Part shown: positions 12,401-22,790 of the stretch, one piece after another | How the letters are laid out: each line of letters begins with the position of its first letter | Position numbering within the stretch: position 1 is the first letter of the stretch | Source: Leptasterias polaris | Lineage: Eukaryota; Echinodermata; Asteroidea; Forcipulatida; Asteriidae | Reading direction: 5' to 3' | Length of the DNA stretch: 64,000 bases | Assembly: GCA_037783415.1 (NCBI GenBank) | Contig: JAZGTN010000003.1 | Coordinates: 5,556,501-5,620,500 of the forward strand | Program-made: the position numbers and the translations under genes | The notes under the pieces: model-generated | The model's input: the letters and a program-made list of their open reading frames with translations, nothing else | Told to the model about the DNA's origin: nothing | Databases searched by the model: none

Positions 12401-15400
12401 TTGACTGCCCTTATAGATACAAAATGGTGGCGCCCGCTACACCCGTGTACCCGTGTGCTTGTTGTTAATACGGTTTTGTAGGCTTGAAACGACGACAGTA
12501 ATGTGTTGTATGGGGGCACTTTTCGTCAGTTGTTGCTGTGTTTACATTGAAAACATCATTCCTTTGGCTGTATTAACAGATAGTATATAGTAATAATGTT
12601 GCTATGTGTTCCTAAAATTACAAAACAACAGAATAATTCAACGTTCCAAAGAAAGGTTTGCTGGGTTTGGTTTTTAGTGTAAGACTATATCGACGAGTAT
12701 GAGACTATCACGGTAAGTCACATTCAAGAAACTCAAGAATCTTCAGTGGCTGGTTGATCAGGGGAAAAGTAGAGACAAACCATCAACAGACTATGTGAAG
12801 ATGACATAGGCGGTGGGTGGTTGATATGGCATCATGAATGTCAAGTTCCCGGGAACTGATTGCATATGTGTGAAACCCTAGCCCTCGCAGCCAAAACCAT
12901 AGCCCTCAGCAAAAACCCACAGCCTACACCCAAACCCTAGCCATCGGCCAAAACCCTAGCCATCGGCACAAACCCTAGCCGTCGGCCCAAACCCTAGCAT
13001 ACACCCCAAACCCTATAGCCATCAGCCCAAAACCCTAGCTCTTAGTCTAAACCCTAGTTTACAGTCTTAACCTATTGTCCACAACTAACCGTATAGTATC
13101 TGGAATGGAATTTTGCAACATGCCCCGCCCACCCCCCGCCCACCCCTTTACCCCCCCCCCCCCCTTAACAGCTAGGAAGATGAAACTTGGAAGAACAATA
13201 AATGTGGTAAAATGTGTTTGTTTGTTGGGAACTTTGTTATAAAGTTCACAATTTTAAACTCAATATGAATACATGGTTAGAAAAGTTGGAGGGAAAGCAA
13301 AAACGCCCCCCCACCCCAACTCAAGGCCCCCTTCCAACCTGTTTCCCTTTTTACCGCTTCTCCACAAAAATTAACCCCCTCTTGTCGATTAATTAAATAG
13401 TTTGTAAGGTTTTTAGAATCTTATTACGAAAAAGAGACATGTTAATAACTTTTTGAGGGAAGATTTGGACGTAACTTCCAAGTATTCCAGTATAATGTAC
13501 ACAGTGTGTCATGCAGGTTTTTCCTCTCGCATTGCTTAAAGTACATGTAAATGCTTCAACATGTTTGACCTTGTTGTAGACAAACGCAATAAAATATTCC
13601 AATTTTTTTTCCAGATTTCATATCAGTGACTTATTCTCAACATTTTAAGCATAATTTTTTCCCCATAAAGAATAATTGACTGCCCTTATAGATACAAAAT
13701 GGTGGCGCCCGCTACACCCGTGTACCCGTGTGCTTGTTGTTAATACGGTTTTGTAGGCTTGAAACGACGACAGTAATGTGTTGTATGGGGGCACTTTTCG
13801 TCAGTTGTTGCTGTGTTTACATTGAAAACATCATTCCTTTGGCTGTATTAACAGATAGTATATAGTAATAATGTTGCTATGTGTTCCTAAAATTACAAAA
13901 CAACAGAATAATTCAACGTTCCAAAGAAAGGTTTGCTGGGTTTGGTTTTTAGTGTAAGACTATATCGACGAGTATGAGACTATCACGGTAAGTCACATTC
14001 AAGAAACTCAAGAATCTTCAGTGGCTGGTTGATCAGGGGAAAAGTAGAGACAAACCATCAACAGACTATGTGAAGATGACATAGGCGGTGGGTGGTTGAT
14101 ATGGCATCATGAATGTCAAGTTCCCGGGAACTGATTGCATATGTGTGAAACCCTAGCCCTCGCAGCCAAAACCATAGCCCTCAGCAAAAACCCACAGCCT
14201 ACACCCAAACCCTAGCCATCGGCCAAAACCCTAGCCATCGGCACAAACCCTAGCCGTCGGCCCAAACCCTAGCATACACCCCAAACCCTATAGCCATCAG
14301 CCCAAAACCCTAGCTCTTAGTCTAAACCCTAGTTTACAGTCTTAACCTATTGTCCACAACTAACCGTATAGTATCTGGAATGGAATTTTGCAACATGCCC
14401 CGCCCACCCCCCGCCCACCCCTTTACCCCCCCCCCCCCCCTTAACAGCTAGGAAGATGAAACTTGGAAGAACAATAAATGTGGTAAAATGTGTTTGTTTG
14501 TTGGGAACTTTGTTATAAAGTTCACAATTTTAAACTCAATATGAATACATGGTTAGAAAAGTTGGAGGGAAAGCAAAAACGCCCCCCCACCCCAACTCAA
14601 GGCCCCCTTCCAACCTGTTTCCCTTTTTACCGCTTCTCCACAAAAATTAACCCCCTCTTGTCGATTAATTAAATAGTTTGTAAGGTTTTTAGAATCTTAT
14701 TACGAAAAAGAGACATGTTAATAACTTTTTGAGGGAAGATTTGGACGTAACTTCCAAGTATTCCAGTATAATGTACACAGTGTGTCATGCAGGTTTTTCC
14801 TCTCGCATTGCTTAAAGTACATGTAAATGCTTCAACATGTTTGACCTTGTTGTAGACAAACGCAATAAAATATTCCAATTTTTTTTCCAGATTTCATATC
14901 AGTGACTTATTCTCAACATTTTAAGCATAATTTTTTCCCCATAAAGAATAATTGACTGCCCTTATAGATACAAAATGGTGGCGCCCGCTACACCCGTGTA
15001 CCCGTGTGCTTGTTGTTAATACGGTTTTGTAGGCTTGAAACGACGACAGTAATGTGTTGTATGGGGGCACTTTTCGTCAGTTGTTGCTGTGTTTACATTG
15101 AAAACATCATTCCTTTGGCTGTATTAACAGATAGTATATAGTAATAATGTTGCTATGTGTTCCTAAAATTACAAAACAACAGAATAATTCAACGTTCCAA
15201 AGAAAGGTTTGCTGGGTTTGGTTTTTAGTGTAAGACTATATCGACGAGTATGAGACTATCACGGTAAGTCACATTCAAGAAACTCAAGAATCTTCAGTGG
15301 CTGGTTGATCAGGGGAAAAGTAGAGACAAACCATCAACAGACTATGTGAAGATGACATAGGCGGTGGGTGGTTGATATGGCATCATGAATGTCAAGTTCC

Positions 15401-16241
15401 CGGGAACTGATTGCATATGTGTGAAACCCTAGCCCTCGCAGCCAAAACCATAGCCCTCAGCAAAAACCCACAGCCTACACCCAAACCCTAGCCATCGGCC
15501 AAAACCCTAGCCATCGGCACAAACCCTAGCCGTCGGCCCAAACCCTAGCATACACCCCAAACCCTATAGCCATCAGCCCAAAACCCTAGCTCTTAGTCTA
15601 AACCCTAGTTTACAGTCTTAACCTATTGTCCACAACTAACCGTATAGTATCTGGAATGGAATTTTGCAACATGCCCCGCCCACCCCCCGCCCACCCCTTT
15701 ACCCCCCCCCCCCCCTTAACAGCTAGGAAGATGAAACTTGGAAGAACAATAAATGTGGTAAAATGTGTTTGTTTGTTGGGAACTTTGTTATAAAGTTCAC
15801 AATTTTAAACTCAATATGAATACATGGTTAGAAAAGTTGGAGGGAAAGCAAAAACGCCCCCCCACCCCAACTCAAGGCCCCCTTCCAACCTGTTTCCCTT
15901 TTTACCGCTTCTCCACAAAAATTAACCCCCTCTTGTCGATTAATTAAATAGTTTGTAAGGTTTTTAGAATCTTATTACGAAAAAGAGACATGTTAATAAC
16001 TTTTTGAGGGAAGATTTGGACGTAACTTCCAAGTATTCCAGTATAATGTACACAGTGTGTCATGCAGGTTTTTCCTCTCGCATTGCTTAAAGTACATGTA
16101 AATGCTTCAACATGTTTGACCTTGTTGTAGACAAACGCAATAAAATATTCCAATTTTTTTTCCAGATTTCATATCAGTGACTTATTCTCAACATTTTAAG
16201 CATAATTTTTTCCCCATAAAGAATAATTGACTGCCCTTATA

Positions 16242-16724
16242 GGGTGCACTACTCTAAATCGACCAAAAATTCATGCGCCAAGCTACTTATCATAATTTGT
16301 AAACCCACAACTTATTTTTAATTATAACGTTTTGGGGGTCATGCAACTAATAGAGTGTGTAATTATAGGAACTTATCACAACCTGGGGGTTCTGGGTTAA
16401 AAGTTTTGAGGAGATTTGATAAATTTGGGCTTTAAAGTTGGTCCTATTTAGCTTGGGAATTGGAGGAGTGCCTCCTGAAAACTGGCGGCAAGTCGGTTTG
16501 GGAAAAAACACATTTTCGGGGGTGTTTTTTTTCTGGGGTAATTAGCAAAAATTCCAAACGGCTGACCTGCCAAAAATTGAAAAGAAATCTGAAGTTTAGT
16601 GGTCTGAAAATATATTTGATTGGTTTTCAAGAGGCTGAGAGACTTTTAACAATTTTTTGAGAATTTTTGAATATTTAGCATTTATCATTGTTTGCTATGG
16701 GAGTCTATTTAGAGGGGTGAAACC
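16242..16724. mobile_element. 483-bp inverted-repeat element forming the right border of the array
   Basis: It has the same length and, as far as read, essentially the same sequence as the copy at 2,991. It is preceded by the same satellite junction CCCTTATA. On its right side the satellite does not resume; after ...GTGAAACC the sequence continues TTAAGAGTTCAGG, which is unique. The array therefore ends precisely at the outer end of this element. The simplest reading is that the internal and border copies descend from one insertion spread by unequal exchange, with a rearrangement at the element end making the border. Confidence 0.85.
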
Positions 16725-16728
16725 TTAA

Positions 16729-16793
16729 GAGTTCAGGACGCCCTCTACGTGCAGTGCTACGAGTTCATGACGCCCTCTACGTGCAGTGCTAGC
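16729..16793. repeat. Two-copy direct repeat of ~32 bp just outside the array
   Basis: The phrase GAGTTCAGGACGCCCTCTAC and its following 12 bases are repeated at once as GAGTTCATGACGCCCTCTAC with one mismatch. It directly abuts the border element and may be a footprint of the rearrangement that ended the array. Confidence 0.8.
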
Positions 16794-17880
16794 CAACGCA
16801 ATTTTTAATGTAATTCCAAAACGGAATCATTATTTGCACAGAGTACATGTACAACCAGGGAGCGGAGGATATTCACGCACACAGGTATCTTGGGTCAATA
16901 CGAGGCAAGGACTTCGGCAAATAACAAAACAGCGAAGGACTCTGGCTTGATCGTTATAGTAATGTTTAACATTCGTTCTACCTGTCGCTATCAGCAAGAG
17001 CCATTGAAGGTGGGCATGCAGCTGAAATTTATGCCAAACTGCTTCAATTAATTGTACAGTCGATCAAAGCCTACTAAAATAAGTGAATATTATAACAATG
17101 ATTTTCAAGCATAGTTGCGTGTAATCCAATTTGTGGAGCTTATTACACCCGCCAAAACAGCTCTTAACCTTTTTATTTTATGAGTCAGTGGTTTATTATT
17201 TCGATTTTTTACAAACCTTTGAGGTCATTAAAAATATGATTCTTCAGAAATCGCAGAAGACTTCGTTCATTTTCGAGCTTTTGATTAACTATCTCGTTAC
17301 TTATTTATTTGAAAGTTCCTTTGAAACATTTATGAAACTGCCCCTTTTATTTTCAAAGAGACTCTGACGGTGCTGTAACAATGTATCACAGGTGTTTTTA
17401 CAGTCGGAATTATGACTGTTTACAATTCAGATTTGATTACTCCAGTGAAGCGTACATTCTGCCTTGCCAATAAACTACAAACTTGTTTTTAAAAGGCTAC
17501 AAGGCAAGGGTATGCAGACAGAGGAAGAATAGGGTCGAGGTTACAGGGTGCGTAGGAAACCATAGCAGCCGGGATGCGTGAATATTTCAGCCGCAATGGA
17601 CCGAAGGAAAAAAGCACCGCCTGGACATGCGCAACAGTACTCCAATGAACGTAGTCTCACGTACCTGGGCCATGTATGCAAACTCATTCATTATGAAACG
17701 GCAAGCTCGGCACAATGCTCGTCTACACAATCAGTTGTAAAAATGTAGAGGTACTCTAATCGATATGCCGGTGTCGATCGGAGTGTTCCCGCGCAAAAAA
17801 ACCGCGTTTTTAAATAATTTACACGGGGTCGTACGAGATTTGACCATGATAGTGGATATAATGATCACACACACACGAAA
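16794..17880. other. Unique sequence between array and gene
   Basis: No repeat family or supported gene was seen. A 78-codon frame at 17,131-17,367 is AT-driven and has no recognisable domain. GC content rises towards 17.5-17.9 kb, with several CG dinucleotides, so the promoter of the downstream gene could lie here. No TATA box or initiator was identified with confidence. Confidence 0.4.
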
Positions 17881-18448
17881 GGATAATTATTATAATGTGT
17901 AAAGTGGTCGGTGTGTTTGTATTCAGTATCAACAGTTTACCAGCAGTTGCGAGATTGTGTAGATCAAGCGCTGCCACTCTGTGGGATGGTGTACCCGGGA
18001 CTCAGTCTCCCTCTCTCTGTCACTGATGAAAGGTTGAATCGGGGGGTAATGTATGTTGATCACGGAGAGAAGTGTGTACTGCGTGTGGAGCCGGATAGCA
18101 CGGGCAGTCTTGAAGTGCCAGGGGAGACGGGTAATCTGTGAGGAGCTAGGACAGAAGAGAAAGGGTTCGGAGACGACGGTGCGTCGATACAGAGACGGCT
18201 TTGAGATGTGATTACACCGATAAGCAGTGAGGCCATTCATGGAAGACCGCACGACGTGTCACAGTCACAGTCAGTATGGACGCAGTGTGAAGGGCATGAG
18301 AGATGATGACGGACACGCGGTGATGTGAAGGGGACACCACATGATACTGTACACAGTGGGCTTCGACTCATGTAGCAAACATCCCATTATGTGATCTCTG
18401 CGCATTGATGAACAGAGCGATTATAACCCGATACTGCTCTGATAAGTT
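17881..18448 (+). other. Probable 5' leader of the 474-codon gene
   Basis: This stretch is richer in GC than its surroundings and runs into the main ORF without a pyrimidine-rich splice acceptor in between, so the leader and the start codon are probably in one exon. It contains overlapping short frames on both strands (76 and 107 codons) that look incidental. An in-frame TAA at 18,443-18,445 separates them from the main start. The transcription start is not visible. Confidence 0.35.
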
Positions 18449-19873
18449 ATGCCACTTAAATCCAATACAGCGCAGCAGACCCACCGCCAGCTGAGAAGTT
18501 CATCCTCTGGTGTTGCAACCGCACTCGTCTCTCGTGGCCCAACACTCGACGCAGCTGTCATGAAAACTGCCTGCCTTACTAAACAACCTGTGAACAAGGA
18601 GGACGTAGTCCTCGAGAAAGCGGGCGTGGGTGATCGCAAACTGGCTCTGAAATTGGACCGTATTGACCGAGAATCCAAAGCTCATATGAAGATGAGGGAG
18701 AGGGAAGAGAAAGCGATGCGGCAGATGTGCAAGGACATTCGCAAGCACCGGGTGTTTGAAGATTCGGCCGTGGGAAGGAAGGGAGGTGGTGCCGGTGGGG
18801 GCAACCGGCTCCTACCGCCAATCACCACGCCTGAGAGCAGCCCCAGGAATATCCGTCGGGTCCGAAGTACACCGAACTCGCCAATCGGTAAGAGAAAAAC
18901 TTGTTTCAGTGCAACACCCGCACGTACCCCTACGTCAAGCAGTGATAACCTTGCTATACCCGACTCTGATCAAGACAAAACGGGACTCCGCGTAATGTCG
19001 GCCGGGCCCGGACTTAGCCCAGCCGTTCTTCACCGCCGATCACGGTCGATATCAAATCTGCCTGGTCCTGCTGGGATCTCGCAGGGCAGCCACGGCAATC
19101 CAGCCATAACCTTCTACGCGTGTAAGGATGACATGAGACAACACTCCAACCCGGACGTAAGTCGTTTCTCGGTCCCTACCCCACCGCCCTCGTCGTGCTC
19201 TACCCCGACGAAGCAGCGACCGTGGGAGAGGGGACTTACCCCAGCAAGACGCGCTCGCTCCCCGGGTGAACTCGTCAAAGCCCAGGGAGTGAGTTATCTA
19301 ACAGCCTCACAAAGTGGTCTGAGGCCCTCCAAATCCGAGGGAAACTTAACAGGTGCGGGAATTGAAAAATGCTCTATGGATCCAAGGTTCCAGAAGCTGG
19401 CTTCATGTTTGGTTCCGAACGAGCGAGGGAGGTGTTCCCTATCTGATGAGAATTTAGAGAACCAAGACTCCGCTGGATCATCCTCTCTGGATTCTCTCAA
19501 CCAGGAGATGGTGGCTATTAGGATTACCAGCAGCACACCCACCTTCCCTTCCTGGGAACCCAAACCCTCCAACCATCCCTTACCGGGACACCTCAAGGAA
19601 CCTCATGGGGACTCCTTACCGCCGCTCAAGGCCCACAACCCCCGTGCCTCATCGCCGCGGATTCTCATCAACTCCACGGATGTCCACGCGGGACAGCAGG
19701 AGGCGGGAGTCATCTCCGAAGAGACGATTGACTTGAATCTAGATTTAGCAGGCGGTGGTGCTGGACCCGGTAGGGGTGTCGTCATTCAAGAATCCGGCAG
19801 GCTAAATCCAGGAAATACGACTAGGGTTATGTCACCTCCATTCTATAGCAAGCATTCTATCCCAGACTGGTAA
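18449..19873 (+). CDS. Uncharacterised 474-residue Ser/Pro-rich, largely disordered protein
   Basis: This is the only long uninterrupted coding frame of the window. The start is the first ATG after an in-frame TAA six bases upstream, and has G at -3. The product is not recognised. Residues 1-45 are Ser/Thr-rich. Residues 50-104 are highly charged and probably helical or coiled coil (LALKLDRIDRES, KMREREEKAMRQ). A Gly-rich linker follows at 111-119, then about 350 residues of low-complexity Ser, Pro, Arg and Gly sequence with many basic-Ser and Ser-Pro sites. The motif [ST]xSxxNL occurs four times: 162-168, 198-204, 294-300 and 330-336. No signal peptide, membrane segment or enzyme motif is seen. 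Codon composition is GC-richer than the flanks, and the frame keeps no stop for 1.4 kb, which supports real coding. It may be a single-exon gene or a large terminal exon. A cytoplasmic scaffold or phosphoprotein role is only a guess. Confidence 0.85.
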   Translation: MPLKSNTAQQTHRQLRSSSSGVATALVSRGPTLDAAVMKTACLTKQPVNKEDVVLEKAGVGDRKLALKLDRIDRESKAHMKMREREEKAMRQMCKDIRKHRVFEDSAVGRKGGGAGGGNRLLPPITTPESSPRNIRRVRSTPNSPIGKRKTCFSATPARTPTSSSDNLAIPDSDQDKTGLRVMSAGPGLSPAVLHRRSRSISNLPGPAGISQGSHGNPAITFYACKDDMRQHSNPDVSRFSVPTPPPSSCSTPTKQRPWERGLTPARRARSPGELVKAQGVSYLTASQSGLRPSKSEGNLTGAGIEKCSMDPRFQKLASCLVPNERGRCSLSDENLENQDSAGSSSLDSLNQEMVAIRITSSTPTFPSWEPKPSNHPLPGHLKEPHGDSLPPLKAHNPRASSPRILINSTDVHAGQQEAGVISEETIDLNLDLAGGGAGPGRGVVIQESGRLNPGNTTRVMSPPFYSKHSIPDW

Positions 19874-20286
19874 CCATTGCATTCAACCATCAATGAAAAG
19901 TAAATTTTCATAAACACTACTTTAAATGAGAACACTTGATCATCGGATCGAGATAATCTTCCTAGTACGTAAACCTCCAGAAAAAAACCTCAATTATTCG
20001 AAGTGGCTATTAAGATATTTTTAAAAGTGATTGCATGGAAATTCCCTCTCCCTCTCATTGATGCGTAAACCCTACGGAGCTCAATGTGCTCTGAGCGAGA
20101 AACAACGCTACTTTAGCATCCGGATCCCGTCACGGTGCTCTCTTCCTATGGGCTTTGTGTAATAACTTATGAATATGGATGGCACCAGTGCCAATCCAGT
20201 TAATGAAGATGAGCCACCTAATTATGTTGCACAAAAACACCACAGTTTTTATTATTATAATGAATGCAAAATGAAGAGTAGTATAT
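19874..20286. other. Sequence downstream of the gene
   Basis: Probable 3' untranslated and intergenic sequence. No close AATAAA signal was found just after the stop. A 62-codon frame starting at 20,169 overlaps the next repeat element and is not credible as a gene. Confidence 0.35.
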
Positions 20287-20401
20287 GGCCGTATCTGAAT
20301 TGGCGGCTACCTACGGCTACGACTGTTGCTAAGGACGCCCTATACTTCAATGCATGATGAGGCGACAATCCGTAGCCGTAGCCGATAATTTTGACACGGT
20401 C
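20287..20401. mobile_element. Small inverted-repeat MITE (GGCCGTATC family)
   Basis: The left end GGCCGTATCTGAATTGGCGG is matched by the reverse complement of the right end, GACCGTGTCAAAATTATCGG, and both arms continue into GCTACGGCTACG-like sequence. Related copies lie at 33,073 and 48,144. Flanks TAT and TAA are compatible with a degraded 3-bp duplication. Confidence 0.7.
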
Positions 20402-20680
20402 TAATGTTAGTCTACGAGACGGATGCTTTATAATACCATTTAACTAAATGGTTATTTTTTTAAAGATGCAGCGCCCGATGTTTTTGCCAAATTTACTGTA
20501 TACAAATTTATTTAAATATTAGATTGCTATTTTCCTTGAGTCGAGGAGGTTATTTATTTTCTTGTGAGACACTGAACGAGAAAAAAAAAACATCTGGAAA
20601 CCTAGGCATTGAGGAGTAATTATTTAGTGAAAAGATACAATTGAGTTATTGGCAGGACTGGACTTTTTTCACCGGAGTGA

Positions 20681-21038
20681 AAGGGGCATGCTGCCTTCGG
20701 ATTGGGTGCTTTGTGATATAGAATTTGCGTTTATTTTGAAAGGAATATGATTGGGAAGATATTTTAAAAGTAGAATATAATGATCAATATAAATATCGCC
20801 GGAACATGTGTCTTTTTTGTGTACTTTTATGACAAAACACAGTTCGCTGTTTTGTAGAACCTACATTTGTGACTCCACAAAATGGCGGACCGTGTTTCGC
20901 GATGGTTGTATTTCAAGAGGAAAATTAAAATTTTTAATATATACTCAAAAGCTACAAAGCACTTGAACAAGTCTTGAAAATGATAAGGAATAATTTCAAA
21001 CTGTCAAATGTTGAGAGATTCGAAGGCAATGTGCCCCT
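20681..21038. mobile_element. Inverted-repeat MITE (AAGGGGCA...TGCCCCTT), TTAA-type
   Basis: The left end AAGGGGCATGCTGCCTTCGG is matched by the reverse complement of the right end, AAGGGGCACATTGCCTTCGA. The right end abuts TTAA at 21,039-21,042, which is also the left target site of the next element. A right-end relic of the family is seen at about 49,770-49,800 (GTGCCCCTTTAA). Confidence 0.65.
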
Positions 21039-21042
21039 TTAA

Positions 21043-21393
21043 AGGGTGTGTACAACATTGGTAAGATTGGAATTATAAATGTTCACAGATTTGCACATAA
21101 CTTACATATAGTATAAAGATGGTCATGGTGGAAAACTTCCCTTGAAATAGCTTTGCTTGAAATGCCATAGTTTTTAGGAAATTAGTAAAATAATTAGTCT
21201 TTATCCTGCAGGATAAAATCCGATGTTTGAAAAAATGTTAAAACATTTAGACCTAAGGGTTTTTCACTGTTTTCCATGACTCCGAAGACCAATTGAGCTC
21301 AATCTTTCCCAGGTTTGTTATTTCGTGTATATGTTGGGTCACATCCAGTGTGGATACAGGTCTTTGGCAATAAACCAATGTTGTACACCCCCT
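21043..21393. mobile_element. 351-bp MITE with TTAA target duplication
   Basis: The left end AGGGTGTGTACAACATTGG and the reverse complement of the right end, AGGGGGTGTACAACATTGG, form near-perfect inverted repeats. TTAA flanks both ends (21,039-21,042 and 21,394-21,397). TTAA duplication is characteristic of piggyBac and Kolobok DNA transposons; no transposase is present, so it is non-autonomous. Its interior shares the phrase GACCAATTGAGCTCAATCTT with related copies at 59,665 and 63,020 and, more loosely, with 39,924. Confidence 0.85.
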
Positions 21394-21475
21394 TTAACCA
21401 GCAACAATAAACAAAAAAACGTGTTTTTGTTTAAGTGTTTCGAACGGAAGCGTTAAAGGGACATTGAGAAAAGAA

Positions 21476-21741
21476 AGTCATAATTATAAGTCATAACTAT
21501 GACTTCATAAATATGAATTGACATAAGTCATAAGTCATAACTATGAATTAATGAATTAGCATAAATAATACTATGACTTATATCACATAACTATGATTTA
21601 GAACAACTCTAATAATTACTTGTGCAAATTAAGTCATATTTATGACATATACAAGTCATTTTTATGAGATCTCCATATCTATAAGTATACAAGTTATATT
21701 TATGACTTGTACTAAGTCATATTTATGAGACACAAGTCGTA
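21476..21741. repeat. Degenerate palindromic AAGTCATAnnTATGACTT repeat cluster
   Basis: Many variants of AAGTCATATTTATGACTT and AAGTCATAACTATGACTT follow one another on both strands over about 265 bp. Because each motif is its own approximate reverse complement, the block is a cluster of short palindromes. It is very AT-rich and non-coding. Confidence 0.85.
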
Positions 21742-22606
21742 ATTAATTTTTCTCTCTATCTCAATAGCAGGCTTCCGTACATTCGTGCATTGTGCGTGGC
21801 ATTCGGTTTAGGGTTTTTTCTGAGTTCTTCTTTTAAACATCATCAGAATGAGCTCGGAGAACATTTGGGAAAATTTGGGGCTCTTTTGGCTAAAATCTTG
21901 ATCGATGCATCTTTTACTTTTGTATGGTATTGTAGGAATGAAGCAAATAAAAACTTGTTGCCGTGTAAAAACCGTGTGAAAAAAAAATCCCGCCTTGGAA
22001 AGAACGTTGGTTTATTTTCACATAATATTACGGTACATGTACGTATAGCACGCGGACGACATTGGTTAAGACCATTGTACAAGCAATTACATGAATTGAC
22101 AAACCTGTGGAAAGTTTAAGCTCATTCGTGCACTTATGGGAGTAATTTGGGGGTTTTTCTGTTTTCATACATTGGGTTTTAAGATCAAAACTAAGTGTTT
22201 AACTCATTTTCAAAAGCTATAGTATTTCAGGCAAATGTATAAAAGACAATTTTGCCACCATTGTTATCTTTATACCATGATGTTACGTGCAAATATGTGA
22301 ACATATATATATTCACTCTTACAATGTTCACATCCTTCGAATTATTACATTTAAAGTGCAATATGCTCAGTCACTGACCTGTCCCCCCTCAAAGAAAATA
22401 GTAGATACCCTGTACTTTATGGCCCTTCGTCGTACGTTGACGGTCGCATAAAACTCTCATTTATGTTACGGCAGCTGGTTGCTGAGTTATGTTTGAATTT
22501 GTAAGACAAAAACACATTGTAACGGTGATGATGTTGCGCAGTCTGCTGCCAACCTTGCCAGAAAAACTGAGGGCAAACCCCTACTGTTATCTACTTTTAA
22601 ACGAAA
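21742..22606. other. AT-rich sequence with diverged repeat fragments
   Basis: A 109-codon plus-strand frame at 21,790-22,119 has no domain and overlaps sequence related to the TTAA MITE interior (GACAAACCTGTGGAAAGTTT, near 22,098). I do not regard it as a gene. Confidence 0.4.
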
Positions 22607-22790
22607 GTGTACTGGGGGTGTTTACCGAGCGCATGGGACCTACGGCTTTACGTCCCAACCAAAGGACGAAGCCATTTTGTGGGCAAGTGTCTCGGACGCA
22701 GCTGCAGATGCCCCGACCAGGACGTGAACCCACACGGTGCACATAGACCGCACGGCCATTTACACTCCAAGTGCATTCAGCCTGCGTCAA
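22607..22790 (-). mobile_element. Diverged tRNA-headed SINE, minus strand
   Basis: Read on the minus strand, a degenerate B-box-like GGGTTCACGTCCTGGTC is followed by GCTTCGTCCTTTGGTTGGGA and an AAGCCGTAGG segment. The same order is found in the better copy at 59,069 (GCTTCGTCCTTCGGATGGGA). Open frames over this region are accidental. Confidence 0.65.

Larger units (their letters stand above)
1..16241. repeat. Tandem array of a ~1,276-bp satellite unit, about 12.7 copies
   Basis: A block is repeated head to tail with almost no divergence. The anchor GATACAAAATGGTGGC recurs at 441, 1715, 3478, 4753, 6030, 7307, 8583, 9863, 11140, 12416, 13691 and 14967. The spacing is 1,274-1,280 bp, except one interval enlarged by 483 bp plus a 4-bp duplication from an inserted element. 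Most length differences come from one C-run of 13-16 bases and a second of 7-10 bases. The array begins mid-unit at base 1, so it continues outside the window. Each unit has a 60-codon plus-strand and a 69-codon minus-strand open frame, but these are the same sequence copied, not independent evidence of coding. No RNA gene is recognised inside the unit. The near-identity implies recent amplification or ongoing homogenisation. Confidence 0.97.

Noticed and set aside
143..16153. Repeated 69-codon minus-strand and 60-codon plus-strand frames in every array unit
   Set aside because: They are conserved only because the DNA is. The 60-codon frame is broken or lengthened by C-run changes in two units, and neither frame shows domain-like composition or coding-type variation.
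17911..18252. 76- and 107-codon frames upstream of the main gene
   Set aside because: They overlap on opposite strands, have no recognisable domain and sit in what looks like the leader of the 474-codon gene.
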